Source of the DNA: Arcticibacterium luteifluviistationis
Lineage (GTDB): Bacteria > Bacteroidota > Bacteroidia > Cytophagales > Spirosomataceae
Length of the DNA: 64,000 nucleotides
Reading direction: 5' to 3'
Assembly (NCBI RefSeq): GCF_003258705.1
Contig: NZ_CP029480.1
Location: forward strand, 2,170,001-2,234,000
The first letter of the stretch is position 1, and every line of letters starts with the position of its first letter. A program made the position numbers and the translations under genes. This document shows positions 1 through 9,491 of the stretch, in pieces. The notes beneath the pieces are model-generated. The model searched no databases. It worked only from the letters and a program-made list of their open reading frames with translations, and was not told where the DNA came from.

Positions 1-3000
1 TTATAGCCTTGATGGTAATCACTTTTACATTTGGGTCTCTTACTACCACTTTCCATGCTTTCAGCACCTTGCTTAAATATGTATTTCCAACATCTGAAAG
101 ACCATTCAAATAGGCCTTATCTGCATCACTTACTTCCACATCTTTTGCTCTATAATCTATTCCCTGCGAAATAGCTTTATAAATAGAATTCCTGCCAGAT
201 GCTCCAAACTGCTGAGCAACCTTTATCAAACCAACTACCTCTGCTGGTGTAGAAACAGAAGTTTGAGACCTAATAGCTCTTTCAAGAACGTAAGCACTTA
301 GCTTTTGAGGTGGGCTAAAATTCAACTTAGTGGCTTTATGATTATTAGAACCATCTTCCGTAGTCAGTTCACCATATTTATCAATATCCACCTCCACATT
401 GTACTCCCCAGCTATGTCAGTGCTAAAAGCAATGTTTCCTTTCCAAGGGCCATTCAGATTTCCTGTAACAGAAACAGACTCTCCGGCTTTTAAACCTTCA
501 TTATAGTTCCTACTGGTTTGAACATTAAGAATATCGTTTCCTTGAAACCTTATTTCAAATGGGAGATAAACACCTGCTGGAAGGTCTTGGTCTCCTTGAT
601 TTTTAATTTCCACGGCTACTTCCACTCTTTCTTGAACAGCCGGATTAGATGGAGATATTTTAATGTCTGTTACTACTAAATCTAAACCTTTTGTTTTGAC
701 CAATGATTCGGCTGCTTTCTCCATCATTTTATGATGGTCATGATTCATCGTAGTTTTTTCTTTCTTAGAAACTTTAGCTTGATTAGCCATATGTACTTTC
801 ATCAATTTTCCGTCATTTGCGGTTAGCACCACAGCAAAAGCATCTGGTAACCATCTGTCTTGAAGTTTTTCAGAAGAGGCTAATTTATCAAAGAAAGCTT
901 TCTCCGCTTTGGCATTTAAAGGAGACTTAGAAAAAACCAATAGTGCGTTTAAAACCACCAAGGGCTCTTTGTCATAAAGTAGTCCTTTTGACACAATCTG
1001 CTCTACCGAAGCTGCCGTAAAAGGCATCACTTTAAGTGTATTTTTCCTAACCTCTGCATTAGGATGGTTTAAGCCAATTTCAATAACAGCCTGATTCATG
1101 ACACCCAAACCATCTAAAGTCCAAAGTGCATGAATGGCGGCCGGATTTAAACCAATTTCATCTGTATCTGTATTTCTAAGAATTTCTATCAACGAAGCAA
1201 CTACATCTTTTTCGCCACGCTCTACCAGAAGCCTTTGAGCCTGCATACGCCAAAACATATTGTCGTTTTTAAGTGCAGCGACCAATCCAGCTGGATTATT
1301 TTTTGAAAGACTTAATGGCTTGTACGCATCTGCTCCTTTATAAGACACACGGTAAATTCTACCATGCGTAAAGTCTCTCAAATCTGTTTCATAAGCATTT
1401 CCCTCTCCCATCTCAAACCCGTCTGGTCTTGGATTATGCTGAATAATATAACTGTACCAGTCAGCCACCCAAACAGCTCCGTCAGGGCCTGTAGAGGCGA
1501 ATACTGGAGAGAACCATTCATCAGCACTAGCCATCAAGTTAAAGGCTTCTTTATCTGTAAAGTCAGTACCGTTTTTGACCATATTATTTTGATGAACAAT
1601 GTGCCCAGTAGGCTCTGTCACAAAAGCAATCTTATTCCAATACTTCTTTGGAAACTCCCTAGCGGTATAAAAATTATGACCTGAAGCCGCCGTAAAACCG
1701 CCAAAAACGTCCACCTGACGCACCTTAGGTGTAATAGGCTTCATATCTCTATGCGTATCTGTGCTTTTACTTCCGTTATTTACTCGGTTAGTAGCATTGA
1801 AGTATGAATGCGGAATGGCCATATACCATCCGTGAGAGTTATTGGCGGTGGAGCCAAAAACATCATTGGTTTCATTGAAAGCAAAACCCCAAGTGTTATT
1901 TGACGTAGTAGTCATCCACTGTAAATCAGAGCCATCAGCTTTAAATCTGAAAAAAGCTTGACCAAATTTCAAGTCTTTGCCATCGGCTGTTTTTCCTTCA
2001 TAACCAGAATAACCTACACAACCCCAAATCCAGTTGTCAAAACCGTAGTGTAAATTTGACGGCCCTGCATGGGTATCAAACGTACCAAAACCAGTGTAGA
2101 TAGTTTTCTTAAAGTCGGCCTTGTCGTCACCATCGGTATCTTTTAAATAGATGATATCAGGAGCTTGTGTTACCACTAAACCTCCATTGGCAAAAACCAT
2201 CCCCGTCGGAATACTTAATCCTTCGGCATAGCGGGTAAACTTATCAGCTTTGCCATCACCATTAGTGTCTTCACACATCAATATATAATCACTACCACCT
2301 TCAGGCTTACGTTCATTTGGATAATCCTTTGTGATTAACACAAAAAGTCTTCCTTTTTCATCCCAAGACATAGCAATAGGATGCATCACGTTTGGCTCCG
2401 CCGCAAAAAGCTCCAAACTAAAATCAACAGGTACCTGAATATGCTTCATAGACTCTTCTGGAGTCATGGCTAACTGCTGCAATTGAACTCCTGGTCGCTG
2501 CTCATAGTTTGGCAATTTCGCCTCTCTATATTTAAAAGGAGCTGCATTTCTAGCTTTAAAAGCCGCCAAAGCATCATCATTGACACTCCAAAGAATGCCG
2601 TTATAGATTAAATCTTGAAAGCCTTTTTTGCTCCAAGTTCTATCATCATGACCGTAGGCCGTATAAAAAACTTTCCCTTTACCATGTGTTCTTGTCCATG
2701 TATAAGGTTCTGTTTTTTCTCCTGGCTTATCTTTCGCTTGGTCCGCTTTTATGTCTCTATTGGCTAATACATTAATATCAGTTCCTAAGTGACTGTGCAG
2801 GTAAGTTTCATCATAGGCTGTAAAAGGACTTAGCCCTTTCATGATAGGATGATTAGGCTGCAAAGTATTGGTAGAAATAGAGTCCATGCCATGTCTCCAA
2901 AACTGTCCTCCAACTAACTTAATGTACTCCTCAGAGTTTCTGAAACAATACGATGCACAGTGAATAGGCAAGAAACCTTTTCCAGAAGCCACAAAATCTA

Positions 3001-3274
3001 ATAGTGCTTTCTCTTGGTCTGATGCTATCTCGTCAATATTGGCATAAATCATCAATGCATCATACAACTGAAGTGTTTTCGGATTCAAATCCTTCACATC
3101 ATCTGTATAAGTAAAATTGATACCTTTTGGCCCTAAAGCTTCCATTAAGCTAGGCAATCTTTCTATCGGTTTGTGATGACTATTATCACCTAGAAAAAGT
3201 ACTTCCAGCCTTCTTCCGTCTTGAGCCAAGACGATATTTGAGACCAGTAAGAGTAAAACAATAATTTTCTTCAT
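1..3274 (-). CDS. Secreted ThuA domain / PVC-type dehydrogenase-like protein (3' end outside window)
   Basis: The reading frame is open from the ATG at 3274 to the left edge, giving 1091 visible residues and no stop, so the C-terminus is missing. It starts with a Sec-type signal peptide (MKKIIVLLLLVSNIVLAQ). A ThuA-like domain follows at about residues 20-240 (LEVLFLGDNSHHKP, LPIHCASYCF, YGHDDRTW), then a PVC-type membrane-bound dehydrogenase beta-propeller at about 260-700 (MSWDEKGRLFVL, CEDTNGDGKADK, WGCVGYSGYEG, DWYSYIIQHNP), HEAT-like helical repeats at about 700-850, and a CARDB-like beta domain near 890-1000. Proteins of this type are secreted and are often found with sugar oxidoreductases; some end in a cytochrome c or cupredoxin domain. 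No CxxCH is visible, and any such domain would lie beyond position 1. The role is probably in carbohydrate oxidation, by family and neighbours only. Confidence 0.85.
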   Translation of the reverse strand, partial: MKKIIVLLLLVSNIVLAQDGRRLEVLFLGDNSHHKPIERLPSLMEALGPKGINFTYTDDVKDLNPKTLQLYDALMIYANIDEIASDQEKALLDFVASGKGFLPIHCASYCFRNSEEYIKLVGGQFWRHGMDSISTNTLQPNHPIMKGLSPFTAYDETYLHSHLGTDINVLANRDIKADQAKDKPGEKTEPYTWTRTHGKGKVFYTAYGHDDRTWSKKGFQDLIYNGILWSVNDDALAAFKARNAAPFKYREAKLPNYEQRPGVQLQQLAMTPEESMKHIQVPVDFSLELFAAEPNVMHPIAMSWDEKGRLFVLITKDYPNERKPEGGSDYILMCEDTNGDGKADKFTRYAEGLSIPTGMVFANGGLVVTQAPDIIYLKDTDGDDKADFKKTIYTGFGTFDTHAGPSNLHYGFDNWIWGCVGYSGYEGKTADGKDLKFGQAFFRFKADGSDLQWMTTTSNNTWGFAFNETNDVFGSTANNSHGWYMAIPHSYFNATNRVNNGSKSTDTHRDMKPITPKVRQVDVFGGFTAASGHNFYTAREFPKKYWNKIAFVTEPTGHIVHQNNMVKNGTDFTDKEAFNLMASADEWFSPVFASTGPDGAVWVADWYSYIIQHNPRPDGFEMGEGNAYETDLRDFTHGRIYRVSYKGADAYKPLSLSKNNPAGLVAALKNDNMFWRMQAQRLLVERGEKDVVASLIEILRNTDTDEIGLNPAAIHALWTLDGLGVMNQAVIEIGLNHPNAEVRKNTLKVMPFTAASVEQIVSKGLLYDKEPLVVLNALLVFSKSPLNAKAEKAFFDKLASSEKLQDRWLPDAFAVVLTANDGKLMKVHMANQAKVSKKEKTTMNHDHHKMMEKAAESLVKTKGLDLVVTDIKISPSNPAVQERVEVAVEIKNQGDQDLPAGVYLPFEIRFQGNDILNVQTSRNYNEGLKAGESVSVTGNLNGPWKGNIAFSTDIAGEYNVEVDIDKYGELTTEDGSNNHKATKLNFSPPQKLSAYVLERAIRSQTSVSTPAEVVGLIKVAQQFGASGRNSIYKAISQGIDYRAKDVEVSDADKAYLNGLSDVGNTYLSKVLKAWKVVVRDPNVKVITIKAI

Positions 3275-3310
3275 AGTATATACAATGCCTCTTTTTCAAA
3301 AGGCAAAAGT

Positions 3311-4432
3311 TTATTTGTTAAAATCAGGTAAGTATATTTTCTCTCCACCTTTTAAGGCTGATTCATGAGACAAAATCCCTACAGAAGTCCAGTTGGCCGA
3401 CTGTGCCGCATTAGGGAAAGGTTCTCTATCTTCTTTTAGAGCCGTCACAAATTCATGAGTCAAATGTGGATGTGAACCACCATGACCGCCACCTTGAGCG
3501 AAACTCAGGTGTTCGTTTTCTTCTACATCATAAACGCCTTTGGTAGTGAAGCTTCTAATTTCTTCGGGTAAAAGGTGAGCGTAATCTGGTACACTTACTT
3601 TTGAAGGAATTTCTGGTTCTGGCAATTTTGCTGTATGCAATACATGCTCTTCATCTTCTATCAATGACCATTCAAAAGACTTCTTAGAGCCATACACTTC
3701 AAAGCTCTCTCTGTACTGACGAGCCACATCAAAAAGAGAACGATAAACATGAGCACTTAAATCTGAGTCTTTGAATTTGATATGAGCGGACTCTACCGCA
3801 AACGGTGAATTATGAATATCAGCCAGTTCTTTTCTAATAGTTCCTGAGCCAAAACAAGAAACATACTCAGCCTCTAATTTCATTAAACCTGTAACTGGTC
3901 CTACACAATGCGTGGCATAATGCATAGGTGGCAAACCTGGCCAGTAGTCAGGCCAGCCGTCCATGTCTTGCTGATGGGTGGCTTTCAGAAACTGAACTTT
4001 TCCTAGTTCGCCTTTTTCGTATAGCTCTTTCACATAAAGAAACTCACGGGCATAAACCACAGTTTCCATCATCATATATTTCTTCCCTGTCTCTTTACAG
4101 GCTTCCACTATTTTCATGCAATCTTCTACAGAAGTGGCCATAGGGACCGTACAAGCTACATCTTTCCCTGCATACAAAGCTTTTAAAGTTTGCTCTGCGT
4201 GATTTGGAATAGGCGAATTAATATGAACTGCATCTATCTCAGGGTCTTTCAATAATTCGTCGTAATCAGAGTACCTTTTTTCTATTCCAAAAGCGTCACC
4301 TATAGCATTCAACTTTTCTTTATTTCTCTGACAAATAGCATACATGTTGGCATCTGGGTGACGCTGATATATTGGAATAAATTCGGCTCCAAAACCTAGA
4401 CCTACAATTGCGATGTTTATTTGTTTACTCAT
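3311..4432 (-). CDS. Gfo/Idh/MocA family oxidoreductase lacking the EKP lysine
   Basis: This is a 373-residue cytosolic protein with an N-terminal Rossmann fold (IAIVGLGFGAEFIP, residues 7-20) and a C-terminal alpha/beta domain typical of NAD(P)-dependent sugar dehydrogenases of the Gfo/Idh/MocA family. The family normally carries an EKP motif whose lysine is catalytic. Here the equivalent stretch reads ACTVPMA at about residues 93-99, so the Glu-Lys pair is replaced by Thr-Val. A His-rich stretch (GGGHGGSHPHLTHEF) lies near residue 320. It sits 36 bp upstream of the ThuA/PVC gene on the same strand and probably shares its transcript. The substrate is unknown. It could be a family member with altered chemistry. 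Confidence 0.85.
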   Translation of the reverse strand: MSKQINIAIVGLGFGAEFIPIYQRHPDANMYAICQRNKEKLNAIGDAFGIEKRYSDYDELLKDPEIDAVHINSPIPNHAEQTLKALYAGKDVACTVPMATSVEDCMKIVEACKETGKKYMMMETVVYAREFLYVKELYEKGELGKVQFLKATHQQDMDGWPDYWPGLPPMHYATHCVGPVTGLMKLEAEYVSCFGSGTIRKELADIHNSPFAVESAHIKFKDSDLSAHVYRSLFDVARQYRESFEVYGSKKSFEWSLIEDEEHVLHTAKLPEPEIPSKVSVPDYAHLLPEEIRSFTTKGVYDVEENEHLSFAQGGGHGGSHPHLTHEFVTALKEDREPFPNAAQSANWTSVGILSHESALKGGEKIYLPDFNK

Positions 4433-4753
4433 ATTATTTGATTTTTAGCTGTTGGCTTTTAGCCTTTAGCTTTTTGAAATTTCTTTTCTTTCTTGCTTGT
4501 TGGAGGGTTCTTGCTCCGTGTGGGACTGTTCTCCCTGTCTGCCGATTTATCCGCCGATAGGAGGACAGGCAGGGACTTCGATCGAACCGACAGTAGGTTA
4601 ATCGACAACGGTTTCATTTTACTCCAAACGATGATTTACCTCTAATTCACTCGTCTTATTCAAATGTCAGTCCGAGCGAAGCGGCGGGCGTTCCCGTCGA
4701 AAACCTCAAATCAATCCTTACTGAAACATTTTATCGTTAAATCACTCTTTAAC
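4433..4753. other. Intergenic region with degenerate GC-rich REP-like sequence
   Basis: This 321-bp gap holds no convincing gene. Next to the Gfo start lies a run of near-repeated TTTTAGCnTTTAGC units (about 4440-4475). Further on are two GC-rich patches in an otherwise A+T-rich neighbourhood: an imperfect dyad at 4532-4576 and a GTCAGTCCGAGCGAAG-type sequence near 4664-4700. The latter resembles the short intergenic repeats scattered through many Bacteroidota genomes. Confidence 0.5.
4532..4576. repeat. GC-rich imperfect inverted repeat (REP-like)
   Basis: The outer arms contain CCCTGTCTGCC and GGACAGGCAGGG, which pair imperfectly. The inner part contains TATC-CGCC-GATA. The CTGYCTGCCG and GACAGGC words recur at 11484-11526, suggesting one repeat family. 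Confidence 0.45.
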
Positions 4754-5599
4754 CTACCTCGTCAACACCTTCAAATACTTATAACTGTCTTTTGTCAGTT
4801 GCTCTTCTGATTCGAACATTTTCCTCCAGATGTTTGCCGCTACTAGTTTTTGGCTGAAAGCCTCCACACTTATTACTCCTTTGTAATCAATTTCTTTTAG
4901 GGTACTTATTACTTCCTCAAAATTGACATGACCATGGCCAAGCGTTCCTCTATCGTTTTCTGACAACTGAACGTGAACTAGGTGATCTGCCATTTTCCTG
5001 ATGGCATCTGGTAGTCTTTTTTCTTCAATGTTTGCATGAAAGGTGTCAAACATGAGCTTACAGGAAGGATGATTAACTCTTCCCATAAGCTCCATTAGTT
5101 CATCTGTACAGGAGACCAAATAGCTCTCAAATCTATTCAGATATTCTAAGCCCAAAGTGATATTATACTTTTGGGCATGCTCAGATAAGTCGTGAAGCAC
5201 CTCAGCACCCCATTTTTTTTCTTCTTCAGTAGCTGGTGCTCCAGTAAAAACTCCTAGAGCAGAATGTATAGGGCCTATCAAAAGTTCTACACCCAAAACA
5301 TCAGCACAGTCTAAAACGGCCTTGTTAAAGTCTAAGGCATCCTTTCTTTTAAATTCACTTTTATCAATACTATTATGCTCCGGTCCATTTATGGTTTCGG
5401 CTACCACACTTAACCCCAGCTCGTCTAATTTCTTTCTCCAACCTTCCCATTTTTTTGGATTCAAATCCATAATCGGAATCTCGACGGTGTCGTAACCTGT
5501 CTCTTTTATCAACTCCAGAATAGGGAACATGGCATCAGTCATATCTACTCCCCAGAGCAAGAGATTCATTCCTAGTTTATTAGTCATATTCCTGTACAC
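4754..5599 (-). CDS. Sugar isomerase/epimerase, D-tagatose/D-psicose 3-epimerase-like
   Basis: This 281-residue TIM-barrel protein belongs to the xylose-isomerase-like / AP endonuclease 2 superfamily. Residues expected for metal binding in ketose 3-epimerases are visible at the expected spacing: E152 (GLEYLNRFE), D185 (MFDTFH), H209 (LVHVQLSEN) and E246 (ISVEAF), plus R217 in SENDRG. These match the Glu-Asp-His-Glu metal site of D-tagatose and D-psicose 3-epimerases almost residue for residue. A start at M5 (position 5587) is also possible. It lies downstream of, and divergent from, an AraC regulator and next to a Gfo/Idh/MocA gene, which supports a role in breakdown of an uncommon sugar or a keto-sugar. 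Exact substrate unknown. Confidence 0.85.
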   Translation of the reverse strand: MYRNMTNKLGMNLLLWGVDMTDAMFPILELIKETGYDTVEIPIMDLNPKKWEGWRKKLDELGLSVVAETINGPEHNSIDKSEFKRKDALDFNKAVLDCADVLGVELLIGPIHSALGVFTGAPATEEEKKWGAEVLHDLSEHAQKYNITLGLEYLNRFESYLVSCTDELMELMGRVNHPSCKLMFDTFHANIEEKRLPDAIRKMADHLVHVQLSENDRGTLGHGHVNFEEVISTLKEIDYKGVISVEAFSQKLVAANIWRKMFESEEQLTKDSYKYLKVLTR

Positions 5600-5727
5600 A
5601 TTTTTATTTTACAATATTATCAAGGAATAGGACAATTAACTACCTGTAATTTTACCAATGATGACTATATTTTAACCCTAATCATTTAATTACACTAACT
5701 TCATGACAAAATACAAGTACTCTATAA

Positions 5728-6597
5728 ATGAGAACTCCCTTAGAAAAAAACATTGACAGCCCGCTTAGCTCCATAACGGTCTTAGATTTGGAGGAGCCTC
5801 ACTTTGATCCAAACTGGCACTTCCACCCTCACTATCAACTATTTATTGTTTTAGAAGGAGAAGGAACTCGCCTCATTGGCGACAGCATCCAACACTTTAA
5901 AAAAGGAGATACCGTTTTACTTGGCCCAGATTTACCGCATTTATGGAGAAATGATAAAAGCTATTTTGAACCTAATTCAGAATTATCGACCAGAGGTATT
6001 GTGGTATATTTCACTCAAGAATTCTTGGATAACACTCTGAGTAATTTGCCAGAATCTATAAAATTAAACAAGCTACTTAATGACAGCTACAGAGGAGTTG
6101 AGTTTACTGGTAAGTCCAAAATAAGCGTTAAAGAGGAATTATTACGCTTAGCGAAATCTGATGGTTATGATGCTATTTTGACATTACTCTCTTTACTAAA
6201 CGTTCTTTCAAAAAGTACAGATACCGCCTTTATAGCAAGTTTAGGATACACAAACACACACAAGAAATCTGAAACAGAGCGTATGCATAATGTATATGAA
6301 TATGCCATGAAGCATTTTAAAGAAAGTATCAAACTGGAAGATGTAGCTAATCTGGCCAACATGACGATTCCTGCTTTCTGTAGGTATTTCAAAAAACGTT
6401 CTAATAAGACATTTTCGGACTTCATTTCTGAAATTAGAATAGGCCACGCCTGCAAAATGTTAGAAGACGAAAAATACAGCGTAGCCGAAGTTTGTTATGA
6501 AAGTGGATTTAATACCTTATCAAACTTCAATAAGAAGTTTAAAGAAGTGACAGACAAAACTCCTAGTCAATTTAAAAAAGAATTAGTTGGAAAATAG
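5728..6597 (+). CDS. AraC family transcriptional regulator
   Basis: The 289-residue protein has an N-terminal cupin-like sensor domain (about residues 15-110, with NWHFHPHYQLFIV and PDLPHLWRN) and a C-terminal double helix-turn-helix of the AraC type at about 190-285 (IKLEDVANLANMTIPAFCRYFKK, then YSVAEVCYESGFNTLSNFNKKFK). It is transcribed away from the sugar epimerase across a 128-bp gap and toward a Gfo/Idh/MocA gene 59 bp downstream. It therefore likely controls one or both sugar-metabolism units in response to a sugar. Effector unknown. Confidence 0.93.
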   Translation: MRTPLEKNIDSPLSSITVLDLEEPHFDPNWHFHPHYQLFIVLEGEGTRLIGDSIQHFKKGDTVLLGPDLPHLWRNDKSYFEPNSELSTRGIVVYFTQEFLDNTLSNLPESIKLNKLLNDSYRGVEFTGKSKISVKEELLRLAKSDGYDAILTLLSLLNVLSKSTDTAFIASLGYTNTHKKSETERMHNVYEYAMKHFKESIKLEDVANLANMTIPAFCRYFKKRSNKTFSDFISEIRIGHACKMLEDEKYSVAEVCYESGFNTLSNFNKKFKEVTDKTPSQFKKELVGK

Positions 6598-6656
6598 AAA
6601 CCAAAATATCTAGTAAATTTTAACTTGCAGAAAATTCAACCGTAAAAAGAAACGAA

Positions 6657-7643
6657 ATGATAAAGTGGGGAATAATAGGCGTAGGCGACGTATGTGAAAA
6701 GAAAAGTGGACCAGCTTTTCAAAAAGCTGAAGGTTCGGAGTTAGTAGCCGTTATGCGACGTACAGGAGCCAAGGCAAAAGACTTTGCCGAAAGGCATGGC
6801 GTTCCTAAATGGTATGATGATGCAGAAAAACTCATAAATGACCCTGAAATAAATGCTATTTATGTAGCCACTCCTCCGAATGGTCATGCACCTTATGCCG
6901 CTATGGCTGCGGCTGCTGGAAAACCAGTTTACGTAGAAAAACCAATGGCAAGAAATCATGCGGAATGCCTTAGCATGGTAGAAACTTGCGAAAAAGCAGG
7001 CGTACCGCTTTTTGTGGCTTATTACAGAAGAGCACTGCCTAACTTCTTAAAAATTAAAGAGCTTATAGATTCCGGCAGTATTGGCGATGTTCGTTTTGTG
7101 GATGTTAAAGTTCATAAATCATTAGAACCAGACATTGTTGGGCAATCTGACAATCATGAGAACTGGCGTACTAATCCTGAAATAGCGGGTGCAGGATACT
7201 TTTACGATCTGGCCTCACACCAGTTAGACTATTTAGATTTTCTTCTTGGCCCTATCACTAAGGCCTCTGGAATTGCGAAAAACTTTGGAGGAATATACAC
7301 GGCAGAAGACACTACACTTGGAACTTTTGTTTTTGAAAGCGGAGCTATGGGAATGGGAAGTTGGTGTTTTGCCACTTCTGAAAATTCAGAATTAGAAAGA
7401 ACAACCATTTATGGCTCTAAGGGGCGTATTGAGTTTCCCTTCTTTGAAGGAACAGATGTAGACTTATTTATTGATGGCGAAGCTAAACAAAGCTTCAATT
7501 TTGAAATGCCCGAGCATATTCAGCAACCACTTATACAGAGCATAGTGGACCAATTAAATAATAAGGGGAAATGCGTTTCTACTGGAGTTTCTGCTGCAAG
7601 AACCAATTGGGCATTGGAGCAAATTAGCAACAGAATAGATTAA
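6657..7643 (+). CDS. Gfo/Idh/MocA family oxidoreductase (canonical EKP)
   Basis: The 328-residue cytosolic NAD(P)-dependent dehydrogenase has a Rossmann motif at the N-terminus (WGIIGVGDVCEKKSG) and a canonical EKP at residues 94-96 (VYVEKPMARN). The downstream substrate-site region (GAGYFYDLASHQLDYLDFLLG) contains the conserved Asp and His. Length and domain order are normal for the family. It follows the AraC gene in the same direction by 59 bp and may be co-transcribed with it. Substrate probably a sugar or polyol, by family only. Confidence 0.92.
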   Translation: MIKWGIIGVGDVCEKKSGPAFQKAEGSELVAVMRRTGAKAKDFAERHGVPKWYDDAEKLINDPEINAIYVATPPNGHAPYAAMAAAAGKPVYVEKPMARNHAECLSMVETCEKAGVPLFVAYYRRALPNFLKIKELIDSGSIGDVRFVDVKVHKSLEPDIVGQSDNHENWRTNPEIAGAGYFYDLASHQLDYLDFLLGPITKASGIAKNFGGIYTAEDTTLGTFVFESGAMGMGSWCFATSENSELERTTIYGSKGRIEFPFFEGTDVDLFIDGEAKQSFNFEMPEHIQQPLIQSIVDQLNNKGKCVSTGVSAARTNWALEQISNRID

Positions 7644-7689
7644 TCAGAACAAGAACACATAAAAACCAATAGCCTTAAGCTACTAACTG

Positions 7690-7815
7690 TTATACACTTA
7701 CCACCTCTACTTCAGAAGAATGCTCTACCTGGCCATAGGCTGGGCATTGCTTCTTAACGCATGAAGAGAATACAAATGTTCCTATTATAAAAAAAGCGAA
7801 TAATCTTAATTTCAT
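7690..7815 (-). CDS. Small 41-residue lipoprotein
   Basis: A short frame starts with ATG at 7815 and ends with TAA at 7690. Its translation begins MKLRLFAFFIIGTFVFSSC, a clear lipoprotein signal with lipobox FSSC (Cys19), followed by VKKQCPAYGQVEHSSEVEVV. The mature part would be only about 23 residues with a second cysteine in CPAYG. It sits 80 bp downstream of the arginine decarboxylase gene on the same strand. Function unknown. The intact signal and lipobox argue against a chance frame. Confidence 0.6.
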   Translation of the reverse strand: MKLRLFAFFIIGTFVFSSCVKKQCPAYGQVEHSSEVEVVSV

Positions 7816-7894
7816 CTTATATTTTTAAGTCTTTATTAGGCATTATTACAATAAACGAACCAAAGACCCGAATATTTGAAAATGGGATAGCCTT

Positions 7895-9334
7895 TTACTC
7901 TTCCCCAAGTCTTTCGGGTTTAGACCTTTCCGTTCTATAACCCAATATTTTCATCATTGATTCAGAATCCTGCTCTTCCGCAAAAAGCTCTGTAGTTAAG
8001 TTACCTTCTTCGTCCAGATTGACCAAAACGTGTTTGGTTGAAGGTATTAAACAATGCTGAATACCGCCATAGCCTCCCAAGGACTCTTGGTAAGCACCAG
8101 TATGGAAAAAGCCGATATACTGCTCTTCATTGTCCTCATTAAACATAGGCATATAAAGGTCTTCGGAATGAGCTTCGGTATTATAATAATCTGCCGAATC
8201 ACAGGTTAATCCACCTAAATTCACTTTGGTATAAGGTGCATCCCAATTATTTACTGGAAGCATAATGTACTTTTGACCAATCCCCCAAGAATCTGGTAAT
8301 TGTGTAATAAATGAACCATCAATCATGTACCAAAACTCACGATCGTTCTGTTGTTTGATATCAATCACTTTATAAATAGTAGCTCCGCTCTCCCCTACCG
8401 TATAACTTCCAAACTCGGTGAAGATATTTGGAACAGGAACATCATTTTTATTACAAATCCACTGAATGTTTTCAATAATTTCATCAATCATAGATTGATA
8501 ATCATAATTAAACACAACGGAGGTCTGTATAGGTAAACCGCCTCCAATATCAATGCTGTCTAATTCTGGACAAATCTTCTTCATCTCACAGTATTTAAAC
8601 ATAAAGCGAGTAAGCTCAGACCAATAATAGGCAGTGTCTTTGATACCAGAATTAATAAAAAAGTGAAGCATTTTAAGCTTAAAACGAGGGTCTGGCTTTA
8701 TTTTTTCCAGATAAAGCTCGTCTACGTCTTTATATCGAATACCTAAACGTGAGGTATAAAAAGCAAAATTCGGTTCTTCATCTGTGGCTATTCTAATACC
8801 AATCTGTACCTCTTCCGCCTTATCAGCATGCTTTAGGTAATAATCTATCTCGTCTAAATTATCTAGTACCGGAATAAGGTTTTTATAGCCGTCGTTTAGC
8901 ATCTCTGAGATGTACTCTAGATACTGTGGTCTTTTATGACCGTTGCAAACGATGTAGTTGCTCTTTGAAATTTTCCCTTCTTTTTCTAATGCCTGAATGA
9001 TGGGCATGTCAAAAGCTGAAGATGTTTCTAAATGAATATTATTCTTTAAAGCTTCTTCTAGAACAAATTTGAAATGACTGGATTTAGTACAATAACAGTA
9101 GGTATAAGAACCTGAATAATTATACTTCTTCATTGCATTTTTGAAAATGAGTCTCGCATTTTCAATATGCTCGGAAATCTTAGGCAAATAAGTAAGTTTA
9201 AGTGGCGTTCCGTACTTCTCAATGATGTCCATTAATGGAACATTATTAAAAAGTAGATTATTATCAATATCAACTCCAAACTCTCTAGTTGGAAATTCAA
9301 AAGTTTGCTGAATTAAATCAATGTATCTTTTCAT
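7895..9334 (-). CDS. speA: Arginine decarboxylase (PLP, ornithine/DAP/arginine decarboxylase 2 family)
   Basis: It converts L-arginine to agmatine, the first step of polyamine synthesis. The barrel domain shows YCYCTKSSHFKFVLEEAL, the PLP-lysine region in the form typical of Bacteroidota proteins of this type, and DSIDIGGGLPIQ in the phosphate-binding region. The C-terminal beta domain carries GLTCDSADYYN and a GAYQESLGGYGG segment. I place the start at the ATG at 9334 (MKRYIDLIQQTFEFPTREF), because this N-terminus fits the family. The frame continues upstream for 21 more codons to an ATG at 9397, but that extension looks non-homologous. The resulting protein has 479 residues. Divergent from mpl. 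Confidence 0.9.
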   Translation of the reverse strand: MKRYIDLIQQTFEFPTREFGVDIDNNLLFNNVPLMDIIEKYGTPLKLTYLPKISEHIENARLIFKNAMKKYNYSGSYTYCYCTKSSHFKFVLEEALKNNIHLETSSAFDMPIIQALEKEGKISKSNYIVCNGHKRPQYLEYISEMLNDGYKNLIPVLDNLDEIDYYLKHADKAEEVQIGIRIATDEEPNFAFYTSRLGIRYKDVDELYLEKIKPDPRFKLKMLHFFINSGIKDTAYYWSELTRFMFKYCEMKKICPELDSIDIGGGLPIQTSVVFNYDYQSMIDEIIENIQWICNKNDVPVPNIFTEFGSYTVGESGATIYKVIDIKQQNDREFWYMIDGSFITQLPDSWGIGQKYIMLPVNNWDAPYTKVNLGGLTCDSADYYNTEAHSEDLYMPMFNEDNEEQYIGFFHTGAYQESLGGYGGIQHCLIPSTKHVLVNLDEEGNLTTELFAEEQDSESMMKILGYRTERSKPERLGEE

Positions 9335-9491
9335 TCTTAAGCTAAAAGACCTAACGGTAAAGTAAAATTTTAATTCCAGAATGGGCTGGACCCACAAAAA
9401 CCTTGTGCAAATGTGATATAAAATTTACAAATTGCAATTTAATTTCAAGGCAAAATCATAATTTGTTAATAACAGAGCCAAACTTCTTTCA

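Noticed and set aside
9335-9397. N-terminal extension of arginine decarboxylase to the ATG at 9397
   Set aside because: The extra 21 residues look like non-coding translation, while MKRYIDLIQQTFEFP at 9334 fits the family start.
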